Part shown: piece after piece, positions 1 to 5,249 of the stretch
Position numbering within the stretch: the first letter of the stretch is position 1
How the letters are laid out: each line of letters opens with the position of its first letter
Assembly: GCA_945952425.1 (NCBI GenBank)
Contig: CAMFIX010000205.1
Location: 1 to 6,039, forward strand
Reading direction: 5' to 3'
Length of the DNA: 6,039 nt
DNA from: an uncultured Pseudorhodobacter sp.
Lineage (GTDB): Bacteria > Pseudomonadota > Alphaproteobacteria > Rhodobacterales > Rhodobacteraceae
Translations under genes and position numbers: made by a program
The notes under the pieces: model-generated
What the model was told of the DNA's origin: nothing
The model's input: the letters and a program-made list of their open reading frames with translations, nothing else
Databases searched by the model: none

Positions 1-37
1 CCACCGGCCCGATCCCGAAACGATTGCCCTTGCTCAT
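1..37 (-). CDS. parB: ParB partition protein, N-terminal fragment (runs off the left edge)
   Basis: Only the first 12 codons are visible, reading MSKGNRFGIGPV. The ATG at 37-35 overlaps the TGA stop of parA (36-34) as ATGA, and a strong Shine-Dalgarno GGAGG lies at 49-45, seven bases upstream. A short basic N-terminus immediately after a plasmid ParA gene is what is expected of the centromere-binding partner ParB, which loads on parS sites and stimulates the ParA ATPase. The call rests on start signals, coupling and position. No ParB domain is inside the window, so the family itself cannot be confirmed here. Confidence 0.72.
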   Translation of the reverse strand, partial: MSKGNRFGIGPV

Positions 38-1332
38 TTCCCGCCCTCCCGCGCCACCCAGGCCTTCAGCACCGTCGCCTTGAACTCCTGATACGCATTG
101 TCGAAACTCTGCCGCGCCCGCTTCCAGGTCTCCCGCGTCATCTCGCGATAATCCTGCTCATAGACCGACATCTGAAACCGCCCCGACTGCTCCACCGCCC
201 GCGTCATCTCGATCGGATGCTGACACACATCCGCGCCGAAGACATTGCGGAAGGCTTCCAGCATCGCGGCATGCAAGGGGTTCGCGGCCTCATAGCGTGT
301 CATCAGCACCCGCAGGTCCAGGAAGCTTTTCGGCAGCTTGATCCCGGCATTGGCCGCGATCTTCTCGAAGCCCACGCTGATCTCCTGCATCGCATCGCCG
401 AGCTGGCCGAGGTAGGAGGTCGTCGAGTCATATTCCCAATAGCCCGGCCCCGAGGGGATATACAAAACATCCGCCGCGAAAGCCGCGTTCAGCGACTGAT
501 AGCCGATGGCCGGCGGGCAGTCGAAGATCACCACGTCGTATTGATCGGCCGGCAGCTCGTCCAGATAGCGCGCCACGCAGCCGAAGAAACTCCAGGCCTT
601 GTGCAGGCTGCGATACTGGGCCGAGGCAAACTCCACGAATGCCGCATTGGCACAAGAGGGGATGATGTCGATCGTCGGCCAAGAAGTCTTCTGGATGAAA
701 TCCTGCGCCCGCATCGCGCCGATCTCCTGCACGTCCTTGGGCAGCTCATCCGCGGCCGGATAGGGGCAATCGGCCGGATCGTCATAGCTCTCCATGATCC
801 GGTCCGCCTCGCGACACAGGTCGCGGCACATGATCCCCCAGACCGTGTTCCACTCCTTGACCTCGACGAGGCCCATCGAATGGGTCAGCGTCGCCTGGGG
901 GTCGAAGTCGATGACCAGCACGCGATAGCCATCCAGCGCCGCCGCATTGGCCAGGTGCTGCGCGACCACCGTCTTGCCGACCCCGCCCTTGAAATTCGAG
1001 ACCGCGACCCGCACCGCCGGACCCTTCGGCCGGTCGGGCATCAGCGACTTGCCGCGAAACCGCACCCGTCGCCGCAGCTCGTTGATCTCGGCCAGGGTGA
1101 ACCAGCGCTGACGGCCGTCCTCCTCGACCTCGCCCTGGGGCAGGGACGGATCTTCGGCCAGCTTCTTGCGCAACGTGTCGGCCGGCACATCGAACATGAA
1201 GGTCGAGATTTCCCAGATCGAGAACGGCCGCAGCGTCTTGATCTCGGAGGGCGAAAACGTCGCCCGCCGCACCGCCGCCTGCTGGGCAAGGCTGCGTTCG
1301 TTCATCTCTTGCAAATAGCTGTAGTCGCGCAT
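34..1332 (-). CDS. parA: ParA-type plasmid partition ATPase with N-terminal DNA-binding region
   Basis: This 432-aa protein is a Walker-type ATPase that drives plasmid segregation together with ParB, and by family knowledge it also represses its own operon. The deviant Walker A motif KGGVGKT is at residues 115-121, the switch/Walker A' segment DFDPQAT at 142-148, and the Walker B strand VVIFDCPP at 267-274. The first ~105 residues form an extra domain; the part around 37-90 looks like a MerR-like helix-turn-helix. Length and layout match the long (type Ia, P1 ParA/RepABC RepA-like) class. The ATG at 1332 has only a weak GCGAG upstream. The next in-frame ATG (codon 10) has no spaced ribosome site, so 1332 is preferred. 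The gene is divergent from the replication initiator and coupled to parB. A palindrome and promoter candidate sit just upstream, which fits autoregulation. Confidence 0.94.
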   Translation of the reverse strand: MRDYSYLQEMNERSLAQQAAVRRATFSPSEIKTLRPFSIWEISTFMFDVPADTLRKKLAEDPSLPQGEVEEDGRQRWFTLAEINELRRRVRFRGKSLMPDRPKGPAVRVAVSNFKGGVGKTVVAQHLANAAALDGYRVLVIDFDPQATLTHSMGLVEVKEWNTVWGIMCRDLCREADRIMESYDDPADCPYPAADELPKDVQEIGAMRAQDFIQKTSWPTIDIIPSCANAAFVEFASAQYRSLHKAWSFFGCVARYLDELPADQYDVVIFDCPPAIGYQSLNAAFAADVLYIPSGPGYWEYDSTTSYLGQLGDAMQEISVGFEKIAANAGIKLPKSFLDLRVLMTRYEAANPLHAAMLEAFRNVFGADVCQHPIEMTRAVEQSGRFQMSVYEQDYREMTRETWKRARQSFDNAYQEFKATVLKAWVAREGGK

Positions 1333-1362
1333 GGCATGCTCGCGTTATTGTCGTTGGAATGC

Positions 1363-1390
1363 TGAATAGCGCGATTTGCGAAAATCGCAA
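1363..1390 (-). promoter_or_regulatory. Candidate parAB promoter
   Basis: Read on the minus strand, TTGCGA (1390-1385) is followed after 16 bases by TATTCA (1368-1363), which would start transcription about 20-25 bases before the parA ATG. The -35 box and most of the spacer lie inside the palindrome at 1374-1392, so a protein bound there would block polymerase. The hexamers match the sigma-70 consensus only partly, so this is an inference from spacing and position. Confidence 0.4.
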
Positions 1391-1392
1391 AT
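1374..1392. promoter_or_regulatory. Perfect palindrome upstream of parA: operator or parS-like site
   Basis: ATTTGCGA (1374-1381) and its exact reverse complement TCGCAAAT (1385-1392) flank an AAA spacer. This gives 8-bp perfect arms 42 bp from the parA start, and it is the clearest dyad seen in the intergenic region. A shorter, overlapping dyad (GCGATTT 1371-1377 with AAATCGC 1382-1388) shares the same bases. By analogy with other alphaproteobacterial partition systems it could be the ParA autorepression operator or the ParB-binding centromere. The sequence alone does not separate these. Confidence 0.55.
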
Positions 1393-1400
1393 TCAAAAAG

Positions 1401-1433
1401 CGCGTTCTTCGGGGCAGGGGGCGGAAAAACGCG
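1401..1433. repeat. Imperfect inverted repeat in the parA-rep intergenic region
   Basis: CGCGTTCTTC (1401-1410) and GAAAAACGCG (1424-1433) are complementary at 9 of 10 positions around a purine-rich 13-base loop (1411-1423). It lies next to the parA palindrome and could be a second protein-binding site or a hairpin in a leader or antisense RNA. No run of T follows, so it does not look like a terminator. An 11-bp palindrome CCGGTCACCGG follows at 1442-1452. Confidence 0.3.
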
Positions 1434-1593
1434 ACCTGCTGCCGGTCACCGGGGAAATTGCGTGACAAATCGAGCCTGTGCCTGCCAGAATAGGGGACAT
1501 CGCAGGGCCGATTGCAGGACACACAAGCCGTCCCTCTTCACCTGTGATACCTCTTTTTCTCGGATTTCAGGACAAGAGCCCGAATTTCCCGTC

Positions 1594-1650
1594 TTTCGAA
1601 ACCACATTGACAAAAAACGCGAAATCCACAGAAATATCCCCATAAAGAAT
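1594..1650. other. Candidate plasmid origin: AT-rich block with short imperfect repeats
   Basis: Bases 1591-1650 are about 37% GC, far below the surrounding coding DNA. The block contains CGAAACCACA (1597-1606), CGAAATCCACA (1620-1630) and the related GAAATATCCCCA (1631-1642). The first two start 23 bp apart, roughly two helical turns. The 9-mers AAATCCACA (1622-1630) and ATATCCCCA (1634-1642) each match the DnaA box TTATCCACA at 7 of 9 positions. The block lies just upstream of a DnaA-like initiator gene. Together these suggest initiator binding and strand opening, but the repeats are few and degenerate. Confidence 0.4.
1607..1635 (+). promoter_or_regulatory. Candidate promoter of the replication gene
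   Basis: A perfect -35 hexamer TTGACA is at 1607-1612. Seventeen bases on, 1630-1635 reads AGAAAT, a poor -10 box, and alternatives one base either way are no better. The site is about 45-70 bp before the rep ATG and overlaps the repeats of the candidate origin, so initiator binding there would repress transcription. The -35 is seen directly. The -10 is weak. Confidence 0.35.
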
Positions 1651-1678
1651 CGGATCAACCGAAACGAGCAGCAGGACC

Positions 1679-2365
1679 ATGACGCAACCCACCCGACTGA
1701 CCGGCAAGGGCGCCGGAGCGGAGAAGTATGATCTTCTCACCGCGCTTTCCGTCGCAGGCCTTTCCGGCTCTCCGACCGAGCAGACCTCGATGCTGCGCCT
1801 CATCGCGGTTCTGACGGCGCGCTACAACTGGGCGGCGGACGAGCTGTCGATGGGCCACCGCGAGATGGCCGCGCTCTGGTCGGTCGACGAGCGGACGGCG
1901 AAACGCGAGACGAAGCGGCTGATCGACGCCGGATTCCTGGCGCTGCGGCGGCGGGGCGCGCGGGGCAGGGTCAGCAGCTATCGCCTGTGCATCGAGCGGA
2001 TTTACGCCTTGTCAGAGCCTGTTTGGCCCCAGGTCGGCCCCGATTTCACCGAGCGTATGACCCATCGCCAGACCCCCGAGGCGCCCAAGGTGGTGAAGGT
2101 CGATTTCGCCCCGCGCGTGCCCTCGACAGATCCCGCCTGGGAGACGGTCGCGGAACGGCTGCGCGCCGCCAACCCAGCCCGTTTTGCCGCCTGGTATGCT
2201 AAGCTCGCACCACGGTCCTATGACGAGGGCGTGCTGGTGCTGGAGGCGGGCTCGGCCTTTGCGCTGCAATACCTGCAGACCCACCTGATGGCCGAATTGA
2301 CGGCGGCCTTGCGGCCCGCCTATCCGGGGCTGCGGCGCTGCGTTCTGGTGGAAAATAGTCTCTGA
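1679..2365 (+). CDS. DnaA-like plasmid replication initiator (Rhodobacterales type)
   Basis: The 228-aa product probably starts plasmid replication by binding the adjacent origin and recruiting the replicative helicase. Residues ~57-90 form a helix-turn-helix (SMGHREMAALWSVDERTAKR and the following recognition helix), and a basic wing GARGRVSSYRL (93-103) completes a winged-helix fold. A linker (~112-148) leads to a C-terminal segment, 150-226, that resembles DnaA domain I (the helicase- and DiaA-contacting domain): W154, NPARFAAWYAKL and a LVLEAGSAFALQYL strand-helix. No AAA+ domain or Walker motifs are present. The order is therefore DNA-binding first and DnaA-N-like last, as I recall for DnaA-like replicases of Roseobacter plasmids. 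AGGA lies only two bases before the ATG, which is tight spacing. The gene is divergent from parAB, and its stop abuts the converging catabolic operon. Confidence 0.82.
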   Translation: MTQPTRLTGKGAGAEKYDLLTALSVAGLSGSPTEQTSMLRLIAVLTARYNWAADELSMGHREMAALWSVDERTAKRETKRLIDAGFLALRRRGARGRVSSYRLCIERIYALSEPVWPQVGPDFTERMTHRQTPEAPKVVKVDFAPRVPSTDPAWETVAERLRAANPARFAAWYAKLAPRSYDEGVLVLEAGSAFALQYLQTHLMAELTAALRPAYPGLRRCVLVENSL

Positions 2366-2554
2366 TTAGGCCTTTTTGGCCAGGTCCAGGGCCTGAGCCA
2401 GCGTCTCTGCGTCGCCGATATGGTTCATCAGCACCAGGACAAGCCTTGCATTCAGCGCATGGCTCTCTTCCGGCGTGAGGCCCTTGTGGGCGGCCAAGAG
2501 CGCGGCATAGGTCGCATCGGGATCGGCGAGGTTGGGATGGGTGCGCAATGTCAC
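2366..2554 (-). CDS. DUF2783 small protein, probable coupling component of the adjacent hydroxylase
   Basis: This is a 62-aa (about 6.8 kDa) acidic-to-neutral helical protein. Its core, NLADPDATYAALLAAHKGL (residues 8-26) followed by TPEESHALNARLVLVLMNHI (27-46), is what I recognise as DUF2783. I chose the GTG at 2554-2552 because it overlaps the hydroxylase stop as GTGA and has GGAG at 2567-2564 nine bases upstream. An upstream TTG at 2569 would fall inside that ribosome site. In Pseudomonas putida U, as I recall, 3-hydroxyphenylacetate 6-hydroxylase needs a ~6-kDa coupling protein (MhaB) encoded beside the flavoprotein. Size and position fit that role here, but the equivalence is inferred. 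It is the last gene of the operon. Confidence 0.8.
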   Translation of the reverse strand: MTLRTHPNLADPDATYAALLAAHKGLTPEESHALNARLVLVLMNHIGDAETLAQALDLAKKA

Positions 2555-4089
2555 GAAAGCGGGCTCCAAAGGGCGGTGAGGGCGGCCGAAATCGTCTCTG
2601 TATCGGCGGAAATCCAGCGGGCGGCCACGATCTGGTCGGGACGGATGAGGTAGAGCGCATGGGGGGCAGGGCCGAGGTAGCGCGCGATGATCTCGGGGGT
2701 GCGGTCCAGCTGCAGTTGGGCAAGGTCAGGCACCTCCGGCGCGGCACATCCCAGCGCCAAGAGCAGGGGTTGGTCCCCCAAAAGCTCGATCAGCCAGCCC
2801 GCGGGCAGCGGCGCATCGGGCGCCACGCTTCCGGGGCGCGCCCCCTGCGGCAGGCCGTCATCCGCACCCGGCAGCGGATAGGTGCAGGGCCGCGACAGGC
2901 GCCCCGAATTGACCAGCGGTCGGGCAAAGCTCGCCCGCCCCGCGAGCGCCAGAACGGCATCGCGAAACTCCCGCTCGGCCCCGTCCGCAGGCGACATGAA
3001 TCGCGTTGTTCGAGACGAATTCAGCAGGTTCTCATCTGCCGCAAAGCACCTTTCGCGGTCATAGGCGCGCAGGATTGCTGGATCGCGCCCCTTGACGACG
3101 CCCGCGAGCCGCCAGCCCAAGGCATCCACATCCTGCAACCCGCCATTCCCCCCGCGCGCCCCGAACGGCGAGACGACATGGGCGCTGTCACCGGCGAAGA
3201 TCACCCGGTCATGGACGAAATTCCGCAGGCGTCGGCACTGAAACGTATAGACCGAGACCCAGTCGAGCCGGAAATCGGCATGGCCCACGGCTTTCTCGAT
3301 GCGGGGGATGACGCGCTCGGGCTGACGTTCCAGCTCGGGATCGGCGTCCCAGCCCAGCTGCAGGTCGATGCGATAGATGTCATCGGGCTGCTTGTGCAGC
3401 AGCGCCGACTGGCCGGGATGGAAGTCGGGTTGAAACCAGAAGCGCCGCTCGGAGGGGAAATCGCCCTTCATCTCGATATCGGCGATCAGGAAACGCTCTT
3501 CGAAGAGCTCGCCGTCGAAGTCCAGGCCCAGCATTCCGCGGAGCGCGCTGCGGGCGCCGTCGCAGGCCACGACCCAGTCCGTGTGGCACTGATAAGGCCC
3601 TTCGGGCGTCTCGACCGTCAGCGTCACCCCCTGCGTATCCTGCGCAACCCCCGTCACCCGGTTCTTCCAGCGCAGCTCAATCAGCGGCAGCTGCAGGCAA
3701 CGTTCGACCAGGTATTCCTCGACGTAATATTGCTGCAGGTTCACGAAGGCCGGCATTTTGTGGCCCGGATCGGGCTGCAGGTCGAAGTTCCAGACCTCCT
3801 GACCCTTGTGATAGGTGCGCCCGACCTTCCAGGTCACGCCCTTTTCCACGCATTTTTCGCCGATACCGAGACGATCCAGGATCTCCAGGCTGCGCTTGGA
3901 CCAGCAGATCGCGCGGCTGCCGACCGAGACGACATTGTTGTCGTCCAGAACCACCGAGGCCACCCCCTGTTGCGCCAGGTCGATGGCCAGCGCGAGCCCC
4001 ACCGGCCCCGCGCCCACGATGGCGACCTTGTGGCGCCGGTCGGGGGTTTTTACCGGCACGACAGGGAAGGGGCGGTAGGCATAGGGCAT
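2551..4089 (-). CDS. FAD-dependent aromatic hydroxylase, probably 3-hydroxyphenylacetate 6-hydroxylase-like
   Basis: This 512-aa class A flavoprotein monooxygenase would use NAD(P)H and O2 to hydroxylate a phenolic acid in the cytoplasm. The FAD-binding GAGPVG is at residues 26-31. The DG motif is ACDGARSAL at 175-183 (D177, G178). The second flavin motif starts FAGDSAHVVSPFG at 298-310 (G300, D301) and runs on to GGLQDVDALGWRLA. The C-terminal ~140 residues resemble the thioredoxin-like tail of the MhpA/phenol hydroxylase group. The ATG at 4089 overlaps the TGA of the small membrane gene as TGATG. Fumarylacetoacetase in the same operon and the DUF2783 partner point to homogentisate as the product, hence 3-hydroxyphenylacetate as the likeliest substrate. 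It is somewhat shorter than the ~63 kDa I recall for MhaA. 3-hydroxybenzoate or 3-(3-hydroxyphenyl)propionate hydroxylase activity cannot be excluded. Confidence 0.88.
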   Translation of the reverse strand: MPYAYRPFPVVPVKTPDRRHKVAIVGAGPVGLALAIDLAQQGVASVVLDDNNVVSVGSRAICWSKRSLEILDRLGIGEKCVEKGVTWKVGRTYHKGQEVWNFDLQPDPGHKMPAFVNLQQYYVEEYLVERCLQLPLIELRWKNRVTGVAQDTQGVTLTVETPEGPYQCHTDWVVACDGARSALRGMLGLDFDGELFEERFLIADIEMKGDFPSERRFWFQPDFHPGQSALLHKQPDDIYRIDLQLGWDADPELERQPERVIPRIEKAVGHADFRLDWVSVYTFQCRRLRNFVHDRVIFAGDSAHVVSPFGARGGNGGLQDVDALGWRLAGVVKGRDPAILRAYDRERCFAADENLLNSSRTTRFMSPADGAEREFRDAVLALAGRASFARPLVNSGRLSRPCTYPLPGADDGLPQGARPGSVAPDAPLPAGWLIELLGDQPLLLALGCAAPEVPDLAQLQLDRTPEIIARYLGPAPHALYLIRPDQIVAARWISADTETISAALTALWSPLS

Positions 4090-4301
4090 CACGGATGGTC
4101 CCGCTTGAGCAATTTCCAGAGCGACAGCACCAATGTGCCCCCGAAAAGCGCGCCGGCGACGCCCACGACCTCGATCAGGCCGGGGCCTTCGGGCAGGCCG
4201 CGCAACACGACGGCCGCGGCGAGCGCGCAGAGCCCCACGACCGAAAAGCAGGCCCGGAAGACCAGCTCGCCGCGCGTGGGGCCGTATTTGCGCCCGCTCA
4301 T
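4089..4301 (-). CDS. Unrecognised 70-aa two-helix inner-membrane protein
   Basis: I do not recognise this family. The 70-residue protein has a basic start (MSGRKYGPTR), a hydrophobic helix at about 14-33, a short Gly/Pro turn (GLPEGPG, 35-41), a second hydrophobic helix at about 43-63 and a basic tail (KLLKRDHP). By the positive-inside rule this predicts a hairpin with both ends in the cytoplasm. I chose the ATG at 4301 because it overlaps the upstream stop as ATGA and has GGAG at 4313-4310 eight bases before it. A GTG at 4319 is less well placed. The stop overlaps the hydroxylase start as TGATG. Overlap at both ends makes it a real operon member. A role in substrate uptake, or as partner of an unseen transporter, is possible but only a guess. 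Confidence 0.75.
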   Translation of the reverse strand: MSGRKYGPTRGELVFRACFSVVGLCALAAAVVLRGLPEGPGLIEVVGVAGALFGGTLVLSLWKLLKRDHP

Positions 4302-5248
4302 CCCTGCAGCTCCGCCCACATCTGGCGGTCGCGTTCGGCCGTCCAGATGCGGGGATGGTCGATGCCGCGCGCCTCGTCCCAGGCGCGGGCGACGTTGAAG
4401 GGCAGGCAGTGTTCATAGATCGCGTAATCGCGGAACTTCGGGTCGCATTCGGCGCGGACGGCCACCCAGGCCTCGCGCAAACTTCCGCCCCGCGCCGCGA
4501 TCCGTGCGACCGGGCGGAAGGTGCTTTCGACGAAATCCCGCGTCCGGTCCAGCGCGGCATTCACCGCCACCCGCCCGACCACCGCATCCCCCCGCCCCGG
4601 CGCAATCGCGTCGAGGTCAAAGGCCCGGACGGCCTCCAATGTGTCACTCCAGTCGCGGAAATGGCCATCGCCGCAGTAGCAGGCCGAATGCGCCTCGACG
4701 ATATCGCCGGTGAACATCACGCCCGCATCGGGCACATGCACCACCGCATCGCCGGCCGTATGCGCCCGGCCGAGCTGCAGGAGATCGACCCTGCGCCGGC
4801 CCAGCCAGACACTCATCCGGCCCTGAAAGGTCGTGGTGGGCCAGGTCAGTCCCGGAATGTCCTCGTGCCCCTGAAAGAGCCGCGGAAAGCGCTGGAACTC
4901 GCTGTCCCAATCCTCTTGCCCGCGCTCGGCCACCATGCCGCGCGCCGCTTCCGACATGATGACCTGCGGCGCGCCGAACGCGCTGGCCCCCAGCACCCGC
5001 ACCGCATGGTAATGCGTCAGCACCAGGTGGCTGATCGGTTTGTCGGTCACGCTGCGGATGCAGTCGATGACCTTCTGCGCCAGCCGGGGCGTCGCCTGCG
5101 CCTCCACCACCATCACGCTGTCGTCGCCGATGATGACGCCAGAGTTCGGATCGCCCTCGGCGGTAAAGGCGTAAAGCCCTGCGCCGATCTCGGTGAAACT
5201 GGTCTTCTTCTCGGCGAGGTCGCCCTGGGATGCGAAGCTTTTCGCCAT
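4298..5248 (-). CDS. Metallo-beta-lactamase-fold protein with a modified metal site
   Basis: The 316-aa protein has the beta-lactamase-like hydrolase fold. The first strands run to VMVVEAQATP (45-54), the His motif is at 78-84, GRAHTAGD at 160-167, FTGD at 179-182 and the late APGRG loop at 216-220. The classical HxHxDH motif reads HYHAVR, so H79 and H81 remain but the Asp-His pair is V83-R84. H163 and the bridging D182 remain. The usual late His is R219. One metal site can thus form normally and the other cannot. The ATG at 5248 lies one base after the fumarylacetoacetase stop, with AAAGG at 5260-5256 seven bases upstream. An ATG at 5263 lacks this. The operon position suggests hydrolysis of a thioester, lactone or other pathway side product, but the substrate is unknown. 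I recall similar proteins beside this hydroxylase/DUF2783 pair. Confidence 0.87.
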   Translation of the reverse strand: MAKSFASQGDLAEKKTSFTEIGAGLYAFTAEGDPNSGVIIGDDSVMVVEAQATPRLAQKVIDCIRSVTDKPISHLVLTHYHAVRVLGASAFGAPQVIMSEAARGMVAERGQEDWDSEFQRFPRLFQGHEDIPGLTWPTTTFQGRMSVWLGRRRVDLLQLGRAHTAGDAVVHVPDAGVMFTGDIVEAHSACYCGDGHFRDWSDTLEAVRAFDLDAIAPGRGDAVVGRVAVNAALDRTRDFVESTFRPVARIAARGGSLREAWVAVRAECDPKFRDYAIYEHCLPFNVARAWDEARGIDHPRIWTAERDRQMWAELQG

Positions 5249-5249
5249 G

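Larger units (their letters stand above)
1333..1678. other. Divergent intergenic control region between parA and rep
   Basis: This 346-bp stretch carries no convincing gene. From left to right it holds the parA promoter and palindrome, an imperfect inverted repeat, a palindrome at 1442-1452, a mixed-composition middle (about 1453-1590) in which nothing clear is seen, and an AT-rich segment next to the replication gene. The 10-mer AAAAACGCGA occurs twice (1425-1434 and 1613-1622). CAGGAC occurs three times (1515, 1568, 1672) at irregular spacing. Position and composition make it the natural place for the origin and the control of both divergent operons. Confidence 0.6.

Noticed and set aside
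217..1365. 382-codon open frame on the plus strand opposite parA
   Set aside because: It is antisense to a motif-complete ParA and has an Arg/His-rich composition with no recognisable domain.
1622..1642. True DnaA boxes
   Set aside because: Neither 9-mer matches TTATCCACA better than 7 of 9; kept only as supporting evidence for an origin.
1515..1677. Three CAGGAC copies as iterons
   Set aside because: The spacing is irregular (53 and 104 bp) and the unit is too short to stand out in this composition.
1462..1731. 89-codon plus-strand and 70-codon minus-strand (1446-1658) frames in the intergenic region
   Set aside because: No convincing ribosome site or family resemblance; the plus frame runs into rep in another frame, and the region's repeats fit a control or origin function better.
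2369..2381. GGCC-TTTTT-GGCC as a terminator for the converging genes
   Set aside because: The stem is only 4 bp, the T run is in the loop and no U-tract follows on either strand.
2548..4398. 616-codon open frame on the plus strand
   Set aside because: It lies antisense to the FAD hydroxylase and small membrane genes, which show clear motifs. Its product is a low-complexity Arg/Pro/Gly/Ala mix typical of the mirror frame of GC-rich genes.
4090..4560. Upstream extension of the hydroxylase frame (669 codons in total)
   Set aside because: The added residues are antisense-like Arg/Ala-rich sequence overlapping two other genes. The ATG at 4089 with the TGATG overlap and the nearby FAD motif fit the family start.
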